Origin: Pomacea canaliculata
Lineage: Eukaryota; Mollusca; Gastropoda; Architaenioglossa; Ampullariidae
Direction of reading: 5' to 3'
DNA length: 64,000 nt
NCBI RefSeq assembly: GCF_003073045.1
Contig: NC_037594.1
Coordinates: 22,946,927 to 23,010,926 of the forward strand
The notes under the pieces were generated by a model, which was given only the letters and a program-made list of their open reading frames with translations, ran no database searches and was not told where the DNA came from. Made by a program: the position numbers and the translations under genes. This document shows positions 11,401 to 24,000 of this stretch, piece by piece (within the stretch, counting starts at the first letter, position 1; each line of letters opens with the position of its first letter).

Positions 11401-14400
11401 CAGACTCTGGCACTGTCTTGTTTACCACAGACTCTGGCACTGTCTTGTTTACCACAGACTCTGGCACTGTCTTGTCTACCACAGACTCTGGCACTGTCTT
11501 GTTTACCACAAACTCACTCGTGGCGCTCTTGCTCTGGTCTTGCCGTGTGTCACCCAGGCTCCTTCGTCCCTCTAGGTCGAAGCGACTCAACTGCAGCTCT
11601 CCTCTCAGGGACCGACGCTCATTCACCAGATACACCTTTTACTGGTTTCATCAACAGCTGCCGGTACTGAAGCACTATACACTCCGTTATAGAGCGAGTC
11701 AACGCACCTCTGAAATCACCTGTTAAGTCGACACACTTCTCAGGCAGGATTGCACTGAAGACTTTAGACAGCTTTGAGCCGACTTAAGTCAACTTTACTC
11801 CTCAAAAGTTGCATGCGGAAGACTCTGACGCCGATGTCACTCCCCAGAAGTTTCTAGCCCAAAACGTTGAGCTTGCATCTAGATCTTTCTGTCCCAAAAC
11901 CCCGTTCCATTGGCCAGTCATGCCACCTGACACACCACAACCAATCACGCCTCACAGCCACCACGAGCCTAAGCTCCCACCCCCTCTCTCTAGAGAGAAA
12001 TTACGTCATTTCTAGAGTAAAGACAGATGTGCAAACCCAGACTACAGCCCTACCCCCACTCCTTCATGACACTGTCTAAAGTTTTACATCCCATTTTATT
12101 AGTCATACCATAATAAAATGTCTTATAAATTGTCCTGTCTTCCACCACACATTGTAAATATCATTTTGATAGATGTCATTTTATTACATCGTAGTTTCAA
12201 GGTCATATAAAAAGTGTAATATACATGTATATATTAATCAACAGTATCTTTAGGACTGCATTTGTAAGCAGGATTCGTTTCTTTCAAAATCCATCTTCTC
12301 CAGACATATTCACAGTTGTGTCACCTTGTTTATCAACGTATGTAGAGGTTTGCAAATTAGACTCCAGCTATACATTTGATCTATTATCTACAATGTACAT
12401 ACCCATATCTATCAATATTCAGTGAGAATGCCAGACTGTTCATGTTTCCCATGGTAGCGTCCCTTTGCTGACAGTCTGTTTCTAGTATGTTGACTGTTTG
12501 TGCGGTTATTGACTTTCATGTACAAAGTATTAACACAGGAAGGCAAGCTTTGCCGATTTGATTGTTCTTATGATTAGTAGTAGCAGCAATCCTCATGATG
12601 TCATCATCATTATCGTCATCCATGTCTATACAAGTATCTATCAACACCACTGAGGACACTCATGTATTTATCGTGTTGCTCGCAGTGTTAGGGTTCCGAG
12701 TGTTTGCCGCCTGTCTGACGTCACAAGCGGCGGAGAAGCTACAGGCAGAGACTTCTTCTCGCGTCACCACGTTGGTGCTTGACGTCACAGACGAGAAGAG
12801 TATCAGCGCCGCCAGAGACTTTGTGGCCGCCAGACTGCCGGAGGGTCAAGGTCAGGGTCAGATAACAATTATACAATCAATTATCCACTCTTAGCTGCTA
12901 ATTATGGTCATGATGACACCATGCTACACATTAACTGACTCGTGTGCTGGACACCACGAATGTATGCAACAACATTACCACGAACGTTTCACTGTAGGCA
13001 AAAGTCTGTACGTCACATTGGAAGTCGTAAAGTGATTCTGTCTCAGTATTTTAATCGCTGTTTTGTTCATATTTTGTGTACACTGTCAACATTTAATACT
13101 TTTTCGTTTCTTGAAACGCTTGATGAGTTAAGGAAAATTACTTAAAACAAACTAAACAAACTAAAACTCTTCCACTACCATAGACACGTTCCATTTATTA
13201 TGCTCTGTCAATCTTTCCAAAGTACTTACTGTTTCCTTTTAGTTCAGAATTATTTACATAAGGAATGTTGTATTTTTTAAGGTTTACTGCCTTTTTAAAA
13301 TTGTTTATACCACTGAACATATAAATCCGAAGTAAAACGAAATCAATGTTTTGGTTTATACCATCATTTTTTTCGTATCATTTCAGTTCTAATCATCCCA
13401 CCATAATCTTGTTCTCTTTTAAAGAAAAAAGCTAAGAAATAGAATCCATATAACTTTTCGTTTAAAATTAAAAAAACTAAACTCAATAATAATTTTACTA
13501 AGAATGAATAAAACGTCGTAAAATCAAACAAAAGGAAATCTATTGTATCAATCTATCTTTCAAAAGTAAAAAGCCAAAATAGTTGTTAAAGTTGTCTAAA
13601 CAAGCCTCAACACAACACATCTACATGAATTATTAACTAACTCATCAACAGATAAAAGTTGTTTCAAACATAAACTGCAATAAGCAGTGACCAGTTAAGG
13701 TGGTAGTGAAAAAAATTGAACAAGACTATTTAAAAAAAATCCTATACAGGCGAAATAATTAAAATGCTAAAACAACACTAACATTTTCCATTCTGTAATA
13801 TAAACCAAAAATTGTCATCATTATTAACTTTTTGATATTGTTTGTAGTAAACAACACTTCCTCTTTACTCTTTACCCGGTAATTAAGAGTGTGAAGACGT
13901 AGTCTTAGTCATGTGAGAAAGATTCTTGCTTCTATGGACGACCATGTGTGTTTTCACTGCACTTCGCACAAACGCATAGAGTGACGAGTGAACACTAACA
14001 CTAATGTGAACACTTGGACTTTTGCGCTGTTGGAAGGTCTGTGGGGTGTTGTGAACAATGCGGGCATCGTCGGTCCTGTCTGTCCCAGCGAGTGGTTGTC
14101 ACATGATGGATATCAGACATGTCTGGCGGTCAACCTGTTGGGCCTGATTGACGTCACTCGGACTTTCCTGCCGCTCGTGCGTCGCGCGCGAGGACGTGTT
14201 GTGAACATCTCGAGCGTGGCGGGAAGAATCGTCCTGGGCCCGTCTCCTTACTCCGTGTCTAAATATGGCGTGGAGGCTTTCTCCGACTGTCTTCGGTACG
14301 GCTATACTCACAGATAGTCTGACTGGCGGCAGAGAGAGTGTGTGTTGTGACGACAAGCCATTACCATACTTGTCTTTGTTTGAACACATTAAATTAAATT

Positions 14401-17400
14401 TTTCAAAGATAGAAATATGCTAATAATAAACAACATCATTCTTGATTTAATTCCATATTTAATCTAACACGTCAATGACAAAGTATATCTGATCGTACTA
14501 TCGTAGAAAGTTCTAGAACAGTCATAGCTATCATGCTTTGTTGGATTATTTTGACAGGAGAGAAGTGTACAGACAGGGTGTACACGTGTGCATCATAGAA
14601 ACTGGCCACTTTAAAACAAATATCAATAAACAGGATATTTCATTCAAGTTATTTAAGATGTCCTACGATGCCACACCTGCTGACATCAGACAACATTACC
14701 CAGAGTGGACAGTGGAAGCATGTGAGTTTATTTATCTTTTTGAGATATTTTGACTTTTTTTTACTTAAACAATTGACTATTAAGATTTTAGTCTGATAGT
14801 GAAGGTTTAAATGAAGAATATTAAATATTAAACAAGATAAATATATATGCTATATAAAAGAAATAGTTTGGTATTATTATTTACTGGTGTATGTATTTAC
14901 TGTGCTATGCTAAGTTGGTGTTAAAAAGTTGGTTAACTGAAAAAGTAGGATTAGAAGCTGCGAAGGAGACTTCTAATGACTAGCCACGGGACTGACTGAC
15001 TAGCTGGTAAACACATCCACCCGTGTAACCATGGACGTGTATAGGTGGACTGCTGTCTGTCTGCGGAGACAAACGCTTAGCGTCTTACGAAGTTGTCTGC
15101 TGTTAGTCTTCTTCACAAGCGCAGAGACTCTGGCACCGCCATGTGTCACCACGTGTCTGTCTCGTCCTCTAGGCCGGACTGCTGTCTCGAGATTAGCAGC
15201 GCCTAACAAGGACCAACGCTTATCTACCATCCTCAGCCTCTGCTGTCTGAGACCAAACATCTACTGGTGATGAAATGTTGTGCAATCTGTGATAGAGGCG
15301 TGTGTGGACGTTTCACCGCGGAACGTTTAGCCGCATTATGTCAGAGAGAGATAGAGAGCTTACTTACTTCTCAAAGAATGAAAGTAACTACTAGATTACA
15401 CAATAATTCTTTATTTCAAACAAATTTTACACACAGACTTCACAGACAGTTCACTTTGATTGTCAGAGATTATGCGCAACAGCTTTGAGAAAAAAACATT
15501 GATACAATGGCGAGAGAAATGTGTGAGCTAACGGTTCACATGAGGAGCGATAGTGAGAGAGAGTTCACTGAAACATTGGTACAATGGCGAGAGAAATGTG
15601 TGAGCTAAGAGGCGTCACAGACTTGACTTCGGCTAAAGGTCTCGCGTGAAATGCCGAAATGAAGTGCCCCGCGCCGAAACGTCCGGCGGCGAAACGTCCG
15701 TCGGCGAAACGTCCGTGTACCGATAGAGGGGGTCTTCCGCACCTGTTGAGTCAGCTGTGCTGGTGCAGTCACGATTCCCAGACAGACCCACAGCGGAGAA
15801 TCTGAACAGCCTTGAACAGATGTGTTACAACGTTCCTCTTCGAGAGCCCAGTGTGAAGACGACGATTCTTAGTCAATCACAATGCTAAATCCTCATCTGC
15901 GATTATCATCCTCTCTCATGATTGGTCAAGCATTCTTGAGACTTACTTCAGACCATTACACTACCTAGCTACATCCAATCACTACGTAGCTAACACATGA
16001 TGGACAGGTGGTCACTTTGACTGATTCCAGCCCACACTACACCCCCTTCTCTCCCCCTCCTCACTAGTAACGCGGTCTGCGACTTCGGCGCCATCCCGAC
16101 TGGCTTCCTATTCACTACCTGTGTCCTGCCGGGGGGGAATAGCAAGCAGCACTGTTGTCCTGCAGTAGGTGTACCGCGGACTTATGATTAACGGGCGTAT
16201 TCTCTACCGCTGCTCTCCGCAATTCCCTTGAGAACTCCCTTGTAGCAACACCTACCGTACCGCATTACGACAGGAACCTGCTCTATGTTCGTCGTGACGT
16301 ACGCAGTCATCGGTTCACAGGCTTCTGCTTTCAAGGGAGAAAAGCGGTGGCGAGACTTCCTAGTCTTTTGTCCAACGACGGTCCAGTATCGCCAAATGTC
16401 GACTACCCTTTCCTCGATTTAACGCCATTCCAACCGCTCACTCTGTAACGATTCGTGATTCAAAGCGAATGTTATATTTTTTTCTAATTGTTTGTTGTCT
16501 GTAATACCAGATTGAGGTGGGAGTCATGCCGACCACACGGCACAGAGATTATGATTGGTCGGCATGGACCCCACGGAGGATCGCTAATTACCTAGTTGCT
16601 AATGGCCTGATTGGTGAAAAGAAGTAGAGGGGAAAGTTAAGTTAGGAAACAAAGGTTTACCTGGAAAGTGGGAGAAGAGCAGCTTGAGGAGTGAGACCTC
16701 TAAGTATAGCACGACATTGATAACGGACGCCAACGTTCATCCCTAGAAGAGGTGGAGCTGAATCATCGCCTTGTCTGTTGAGGAGGGGTCTAGTGGCTAT
16801 ATTGGTACAGCGGGAGATCTGTGTTGTGGACAGACTCACGGAGTTTTAGCATTACATTACAATTCATTCTATAACTTATCTACTGAAGAGTAGACCAACG
16901 ACACCTTACTACCGAAGACGAGTAAAGCCATTACACCAGCACAAGGGATACAGCGGGTGTTGCCTTGGACTTGAAACATTTTGATCTCCAACTTTAACGT
17001 TCTACTCGTATGGACACGTCTGGACATAACCGGCTTGGGATTCGTTTGGATATAATTCGCCGGACAACAGACCGTACCGACGATACACCATATTGGCTAT
17101 AACTTACCCGTCCGTCGTGTGTAGACAGTAGGCAATAGAAAAGTTTTAGTGTTTTCTTTCTCATTTCACTATCATTCATTTAAAAAAAATGAAATGTGTT
17201 AACCGTTGTTAACTCATCCCTACAGTTAACCCATTCCACCTTCTGTTAGTCTGCTTACCAACGCGTCCGCCGGACTCGTGCAGAGAGCAGAAGTGCGGCA
17301 CCAACACCAGTCTCTATTTCTAGTTATCTCATGACAGCGAGCTTAAAAAAGAATGCGACTGAACCGGAAGCTTTGTACAAACATGCCTCGTTTTGGTGGT

Positions 17401-17854
17401 TAATATAAAATGTGAATAAACGAAAAGCTTTATACACCATTGCCTCGTTTTAGTAGTTAACATGAAAACGATCATCTGCCAGCAGTCCAGTAATACAAGT
17501 TGGTTGTGCAACCGTTATTTCTTGCCATTCATAGTATTCCTCAAGATGGCGGTAGAAGTTCTATGATAAGCTAGTCGACACGAGCATAACAAAGCAATGT
17601 TCAGTATGATTGTCTCTCTTCTCTCTATTTAATTTTCGTTAGTTGGCAAGCTGATCACCAGAGCCTCTGCCATTATTTCGCCGAAGCTGCACCTGGTGGT
17701 GGACGCCTACGTCTTGGCTCTGACGTCACGGTTCCCGCCGACAAGGCAGCTGGTGGGCAGTGACGTGCGTCTGTTCTACCGCCTGCTGTGGAACTTGCCT
17801 ACGCCCCTCACCGACTGGATTCTCGTCAAATTAAGAGAGTCAGCTGCACACTAA
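8428..17854 (+). CDS. Gene 2: complete SDR9C-type retinol/17-beta-hydroxysteroid dehydrogenase-like gene
   Basis: Exons: 8428-8430 (ATG only), 10083-10245, 12686-12850, 14037-14295, 14558-14721, 17643-17854. Total 966 nt, 321 residues, close to vertebrate RDH16 (317). Residues about 4-23 ([18 protein letters not shown]) form one membrane anchor. TGCDNGFG (40-47) binds the dinucleotide, the cofactor loop is AACLT (63-67), NNAG is at 117-120, the catalytic triad is Ser169, Tyr182 and Lys186, and the PG motif position is 212-213. Unusually this copy has ETG instead of EPG (Pro212Thr) and W130-L-S-H where other copies have WVSR. Intron 2 contains a solo LTR, intron 5 an E element with LTR remnants and a MITE. 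Frames are intact and every junction is AG/GT. Likely an ER-bound oxidoreductase for a retinoid, steroid or related alcohol; the substrate is unknown. Confidence 0.9.
9901..9966. repeat. AAAC microsatellite in intron 1 of gene 2
   Basis: A CAAA/AAAC tetranucleotide run lies about 120 nt before the exon 2 acceptor. Related, differently broken runs lie at the same place in gene 3 (22716-22766) and gene 4 (36260-36340). Genes 5 and 6 lack it. It is the source of a spurious minus-strand [12 protein letters not shown] reading frame. Confidence 0.85.
10836..12071. mobile_element. Solo LTR (family here called R2), 1236 bp, in intron 2 of gene 2
   Basis: Begins TGTCGCAAACCTGGGG and ends CCTTCATGACA, the TG...CA form of LTR ends. 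It interrupts sequence that is continuous in genes 1 and 3 (GGAATTTGTGTCTAAAG). A clean target duplication is not visible (TTTTA before, CTGTC after), so the insertion has either decayed or recombined. Its reverse complement recurs at 51665-54341. It has no coding sequence; a 27-bp minisatellite lies inside. An LTR-retrotransposon origin is inferred from the ends and the two matching copies. Confidence 0.65.
11375..11509. repeat. 27-bp minisatellite, five copies
   Basis: Five direct copies of a 27-bp unit beginning AGACTCTGGCACTG; only the fourth differs, by one base. Because 27 is a multiple of three, all frames stay open and give the false repeats ALSCLPQTL and DSGTVLFTT. It lies inside the R2 LTR. 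Confidence 0.95.
15031..17505 (+). mobile_element. E element with LTR remnants and a nested MITE, intron 5 of gene 2
   Basis: Bounded by GTGTAACC (15023-15030) and GTGCAACC (17506-17513). It has the same outer E sequence as gene 1. The left part of the inner LTR is deleted exactly as in gene 1, and the right LTR end CTCATGACA is near 17336. An inner segment (about 16045-16500) is shared with gene 4 (40085-41060) but missing from genes 1 and 3. Two ~60-bp CTCGTTTTAGTAGTTAA units lie at about 17355-17462. Confidence 0.55.
15299..15721. mobile_element. MITE with tandem-motif ends and 8-bp TSD, 423 bp
   Basis: A perfect 8-bp duplication GATAGAGG (15291-15298, 15722-15729) flanks inverted ends. 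The left end reads CGTGTGTGGACGTTTC; the right end is the complement of GGTACACGGACGTTTCGCC. The right arm repeats a ~15-bp CGGCGAAACGTCCGT unit three times. The interior (TACTAGATTACACAATAATTC...) is shared in inverted orientation with 40216-40757. There is no coding sequence. An 8-bp duplication is compatible with hAT, P or Merlin; the family is not resolved. Confidence 0.8.
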
Positions 17855-18179
17855 TAGCAAAGACCTAGTCTACTTTGACATCAAACAGTAATACTAGAAA
17901 CATACATATGATTAAACTTTTCCGCACACATCAAGATACTAAAAATCTTACATATCCGTACAATAATTTATTAATAATCAGACGTGCTATCCTATTTGAT
18001 GTTGAAGTTTTATTTTAAGGTTGACATGATGAAAATACATATGATTCACACAAAACTAAGTAACTGAATAAATAAAAATATTTTCTTTCCAAAATGTCTC
18101 TTTTCCTGATTCCGTATTTTCTATTTATTACTTTCACTTCCATTATTATCAATATTTACAATTGGTGACATGTGGACAG

Positions 18180-18283
18180 GTGATCCATTTGAAGTCTATG
18201 CTTTTCCATCCTATTGGGGTTCTCTATCTTTTATTAAGGCCGTAGAAAGTAATGCGTTTCGTAGTGATATTTCAGATATGTAA
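18180..18283 (+). other. Exon-like block downstream of gene 2
   Basis: Counterpart of 6156-6259: the acceptor-like GGACAG is followed by 33 open codons beginning DPFEVYAFPSYWGS and a TAA at 18281-18283. Its differences from the gene 1 block are mostly amino-acid changing (for example Tyr to Ser, Pro to Leu, Ala to Val), which argues against present constraint. Confidence 0.28.
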
Positions 18284-18904
18284 ATTCCTTGCAACTGTTT
18301 GTTGTGAAGTGATTTTCTTAATAATAAGGGAAAAAATGAGGAGTGGTACTAGGCAAGTACAGTGCGAAAGGGAAAGTCTAAAGCAACAAACTGTTGACAG
18401 AAATGTCCCAATTAGCTCGAGCAATGGGACAAAACTCCGCAGAGGAACAAGAAATCGAAGGAGAAAATATAATAACGATTAAGACGATGTTGCAGGAGTT
18501 GTGCTACTTTTAAGTGGTCCACCCTGTCAAAGGACTAAATGAGCATTAGGGAGACGAGACGCAAACAGATTTGAAAGGCATCACGAGCGCTCAGCAAACA
18601 TCAGTGAAAATAGAACATAAAGTATTAGAAAAAAATATTCCGGTGGTATTTTATGACGAAGAGGCACGAGAAATATATTCTTTAAAAAATCTTTTAAAAA
18701 AAATTTGCATTTTGTTAAATAAAAAAAGATAATATCTTTATTGATTCTCTTTTCTTGCTGTGTGGTTGGTCTCAGGAATCACTGAAACATAAACACCATC
18801 TGAGCTACTCTTATGAAAGAAAACCACACCCTCGTGGCTAGAAGTTACCTCTATACATACCTACTGGTGTCGGAGCGGACAAAAAAGAACAATTAACTGC
18901 CGTT

Positions 18905-19329
18905 GTAGCAAGATAGGGCCTCTCCTCAAGATCCGAAGTTCCTCGAGGTATGCAGACGCTGGGTTTTCTAGTGTTGCTGAATGGATTAGCAGACATTTTC
19001 GTGGTATTTTTTATCAAAACCAAAAATAAAGCGTGAGTTGTATGTGTTTAGCTTTTTTCATGTTATTTTTATTTAAATTTGACTTGTAGTTACTCCTTAG
19101 CAGACGATCAAACACCCACTCGCGCAGTGATATCAAAGAAAAATAGTCCCACTATACATATTTCTTTGCAAGCTGTAATTATTTGAAACTAAAAGTTTTA
19201 CGTGTTTCTCTACTGTTAACTTTAATTTTGTAGTATGCACAGACCATTGGTTCTCGCTGAGAGCTCGGTTCTGTCCTTACAACACCATGAGGGGAGTTGG
19301 AATCTTGAGGAGAGGTCCTATCTTGCTAC
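18905..19329. repeat. Inverted repeat, 28-bp arms (27/28 matched)
   Basis: The left arm GTAGCAAGATAGGGCCTCTC... (18905-18932) is the reverse complement of 19302-19329 with one mismatch, separated by about 370 bases. The intervening AT-rich DNA has no gene. Gene 3's flank (30890-31080) has only a shortened version lacking the arms. It could be a fold-back element or an internal inversion duplicate. Confidence 0.7.
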
Positions 19330-20599
19330 ACCGTGTGATGTTGGTATCTCTGGCCAGTACTACTACAGGTGTGACAGCCGATGCATGTTGTTTTTTTCTC
19401 TCTGTCTGATCGTCATACGTAACCGTTGAAGGTTCATCTGCCACTGACATCATTCACACCTTCACTGAGCACCTGTTCACGCTTGACTTGATCGAAACAC
19501 TCAAGGCCAATATAGAAGCAAATTTCAAAGCTTAAAAACAAAATTGAGCAGACAGCTTGGAATTTGGACACCTAAACCTCTTACACTTAGTATATTGTCT
19601 AAAAATCATTTAAGAGTGGCAAACGTAATACTTGCTTCTGGTTTAACTTTTGAAAAACAATCCCTTTAAAGAATAGAAATGTAGTTTGCTCATTTAAATA
19701 TAAAAAAGCGACATTTTTGAACTCAGAAGCTTTTATTTGTATCAGCATCATTATCACAACAATGCAATATTTTCCTTTTTTTTTTTTGCCCCATCTGTCT
19801 TATCTCACGATCGGAAAAAGTAGGCGAGAACAAAACACCGCATTTACCTCATTTGATACTTGTGGTAGTTTGAGACAATATACAACTGTCTTGGCTTCAT
19901 GCAGCCAATGTGCACGAAAACATTCGCTACACTACAGAGAGTTTTCGAGGTTGCTAGTTATTCCCGATGTTGCGACGAAAGCTCGCGAATGAAATTTCTA
20001 CCGGTAGTTTATAAGAAATTATATCGATTAACCTACAATTTACGCAACTACCTGTTATACTCAGTTTTAAGGAGCATTTAAAAAAAGTTACGTGGTGTGA
20101 ATTTTAACAATAATCGGTTGGTTTTTTTTTTGTTTTTTTCTGAAAAAAAGAAAAATCAACTAAAAGTCTGTAATAGTATGGCACAGAGAATTCACAAATC
20201 GGGATGTAGGTCAAAGGTTAAAAATTCAGAAAAAAATGTTTGTACAATATAGATATACACATAGAAAGTACCAAACAAGCGTATATATATTTTATTAAAA
20301 TATACTTTAAAAATTAAAAAACGCTTATTGTTTTCTTCTCATTTTCTGTTGCTTGAGTACAAATCCAAGTTGAATTGAGTAAGCTTCTTCTACATGACGC
20401 TTGATCAACTAAACCTTCGCCTGGTGCATTCAATATTTGTTCTAACATTGATTACTTGGATGTTGCCTCATAGAAAACAGATCCGTAAAGGCGGATTTTT
20501 AATGTTTGGCCTGATGCGCATGCGCAGATCATGAGACGGTCATTGAGTCCCAGATGTCAGGGGGTAACACCTGTCGCGTCATCGAGCAACAGTATCACG

Positions 20600-20856
20600 A
20601 TGGACGTGTATAGGTGGACTGCTGTCTGTCTGCCACGACCAACGCTTAGCCTCTTGCGAAGCTCTCCGCTGTTAGTCTCGGCGAGCCTAAACAAAGAATG
20701 TGACGAAACAGGAAGCTTTATCGTCTCATGCCTAGTTTTAGTAGTTAATCTGAAATGTGACTAAAGCGGAAGAATTATCATCTCGTCCCTCGTTTTAGCA
20801 GTTAACTTGGAAAACATCGTCAGGCAGCAGTCCAGTAATACTGTCCAGTAATATTG
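20600..20856 (+). mobile_element. E element upstream of gene 3
   Basis: Same element and insertion point as 8027-8277: left duplication GTATCACG (20592-20599), right side degraded to GCTTCATG (20857-20864). It carries a small internal duplication of CCAGTAATA near its right end. Shared with genes 2 and 4, so it was part of the duplicated unit. Confidence 0.55.
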
Positions 20857-21006
20857 GCTTCATGGACCTACGTGGTTTGTGGTAAAAAAACGGCTGCATG
20901 AACTTTCGGACAAGCTGTCACATCGACACGTGATTCATCTTGCACTTTGTTGGTGTCTTTGCTGCTGGCAGATTGAAATCAAGGCTGAACAAGTGAGCTC
21001 TCGACA

Positions 21007-24000
21007 ATGGTGAGTTGGACAAACACTTCAATACTCATATTTCTGTGACTGCTATAGGAGATTTATCTTGTTGCATTCGCCAGGTGTACCAAAGGTTAGC
21101 AATGGTCTAGGTTGAAAGTTTGTTGTATGTGGGATCAGTACGGTCACTGTTGTACGTACTCAGAACAGAAGGAAGTAGAGGTTAGATACCTGAAAACCCT
21201 CAACGCTTGATGTATGCATAAGGCACCTGCTCACACCAAAGGTGTCCTCTTTGCTGGCACTCTCAGACACGTGGACATGTAGGAAACAATGACAAGGATA
21301 GTGTAACCGCCCCTTGACACTAAAGACAAGGAGAGATACAGGTAATCTTTTCCTTGATATTGGCTAGTCTACTGAAATAATACACTCACCGCGGTTTTCT
21401 CCTATTATAAGTGAAGTGTTGATGATACCATCGTTCCCAGAAGGTGTGGCAGTAAAAACGTATTACATTTATTTTTCACTGTCGCATTAGTAAAAATAAT
21501 ACTGCATCTGGAGATGATAGTGTGTACTGACAGCTTAATTAAGTGTTCAGTTCTTGTTTAGGATAATGTAAAGAGAGATACATCAAGTACTCGTCGGCCA
21601 GTTAGGTGACCGATCAAGACCGTGTAGAGTTACAGATAAAAGACCATATCTGTTGTCGCGAAATAACAGGAGAGTAGAGCAAAAGATTAACGTTGCGCTT
21701 ATGCGAGGTGTAAGTTTGGGTCCACGTGAGCACGTAACCAAACAGATAAATCAACTCTAGACAGTAGCAAAGAATGTAGAATAAGGGTTGGAGGAGGGTG
21801 TTTCGACAATTACTAATGAAAGTCGCATCAACGCCCGCTGCAATTCTCAGGGAATGGACCTCGCGCCCCACAAATCTCTCAGCAAGCGCCATCTGGCAAC
21901 TGGCACACGTTTCGTGTCACGTGATATGCAGATGAAGGTGGTAACTTTTCTGGAAAACAGACTCCACATTTTATGTCGGTCAGTGTTTACAACAGAGGGT
22001 GTGACCAGTTTGTTTTAATACGAAAAGTTTGTCCGGAATTCGCTTGCAAATTAGTTTTGCAGCACCGCTTCCTTCACACCTAGCGAGTTCTCTCGCAAAT
22101 GTTTTGCAAAATGATGAGGATTGTAGGTAGTAAGTAATATAGACGACAACACTGACCAAGAGATACTTTTAGTAACCGCTGCAGCTACATTAGTCATTAG
22201 AGAAAACAGAGAGAAGAAGATGATGATGTGGACGAGGAATTGAGGGCTTGGTGAAATATGCATGAGTAATTCTTCTATAGTGACATTAACATGAAACACT
22301 TCTCCTGAGACCATAATATTATCGCCATTTTCACACTATAATTTGGCGGTAAAAGCGAGCCTACTCTATTGAAGCATTCCGAATGGCTACAGACATGAAA
22401 TGTAGGTCATGGTTTGAGAGAAATAGAATCATGTCATATTCTTGCAAACCTTGCTGCGGGCGTGTGCAAAGCTCGCAATGCCTTGTACAAGACTTGCAAA
22501 CCTGCAACATGCGGCACATTAAAACGTGAGAGAAACCCTTAATGACAGAAGGCAGAGCCTATGTGTGAATGTGAAGTGATCAACAAGCAAGGATGACGAT
22601 CAAAATATAAAATGTTGACCCTGCAGGTCAATACGGAGTGCTGAGTCCAGGATTTCAAGGTATCCTGGAGGGCGGTGGACAGAGGAAAAACCATCAAAGA
22701 AAGAAAGAAAAAAAGAACAAACAGACAAACAAACAAAAAACAAACAAACAAGCAAACAAACAAAATCCCAAACAAGCATATTTCTAATTTGCAAGCTCCC
22801 AAAAAGAAACATGCAAGCCCAGTTCGCCGATCTCAGTTAGTTGGTTGTTTACGAATGTGAAAATTACTCGTGAAATACAGATCGTCACATCTATTTATTT
22901 TAGTATATGTTTATATTTTTCAGGATTGCATCTTCGTAGCACAACTGTTTCTTGCTTTAGTGTTAATTTACCAGCTGGTGACATGGCTCAGGTCACGATT
23001 ACGTGTCGGTGACTACGACAAGAAGCACGTACATGTGACAGGTTGTGGCAACGGTTTCGGCTATCTCGTCGTTAAACGCCTGGACGGTTTGTATACAATT
23101 TGTTGACTTCTAAAATGTGACAGCAAGACTACCCGAGAGTTTATATATCATTCTTTGGCTCCCAAATACTTCCAATGAGAATGCCTTGCGATTAGTAAAA
23201 CAGTCTTTGACACTTGTGACTAGGTGTACAACACTCAGGTAGATTGTGGCAGGTGTTTTATATATTTGTTCACTTTATTTTTTCTTCATTTGCTTTTTTC
23301 TGCGCAATGAACATTCTTCTGAATGGATACCTGCGCATTACAAATCGACATCATCATCATCATCTTCCCGAGATAGAAGACTTGTCTCCTTATGACGTCA
23401 GTCTCCTTATGACATCAGTCTCTGACATGACGTGTCTGTGGTCATTGGGAAGATTTGGTGTTGGATTAGTGATATCCAAACTAATCTACAATCTAGATGG
23501 CTTGCAGCATAATACGTCCCACTCTTTTGGCTTCCAAAGCTTTTTCGTACTGGGATCGAGCCTTTCTATTGGTATGACCCACACTTTTTGTATCGCCTTG
23601 TCATTAGGAAAAAGATGAAAAGAAAATTTTGACTCTCTTTCCATCTTTTCGTAGCAGTCGGGTGCAGAACATTCTCAAGACATGGTTCTCACTATGGAAA
23701 CCACGTGTCACATGGTCACGTGACGGAGAACGAGACTTCGTGGAAGAAAAAAAGAGTCCCGTGTCATTTCTCTTATTAAACACCACATTCTACTAAAAAC
23801 CTTCAATATCTTCCACATATAACACCCATATAAATAGACGAGATTGAAATTTATCCTACTCTTTACGCGATTCTAAGCAGTTTTATTTTGCCTTTACAAT
23901 CGCTTTAAGCTGATCTCCGTGGAAGAGGATTACACAACCGCCTGATTACAAAATGACAAGTGTTGTGTGTGTGTCCAGAGGCAAGGCAAGACGGGACGAC

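Larger units (their letters stand above)
17855..20599. other. Spacer between genes 2 and 3
   Basis: Contains the candidate poly(A) signal at 18067-18076, the exon-like block at 18180-18283, the short frame at 18403-18513 and the inverted repeat at 18905-19329. The rest is AT-rich flank shared with genes 1 and 3. No independent gene is recognised. Confidence 0.6.

Noticed and set aside
11200..11726. Overlapping long reading frames with ALSCLPQTL / DSGTVLFTT repeats
   Set aside because: Produced by a 27-bp minisatellite, open in all frames, inside an LTR. No recognisable domain.
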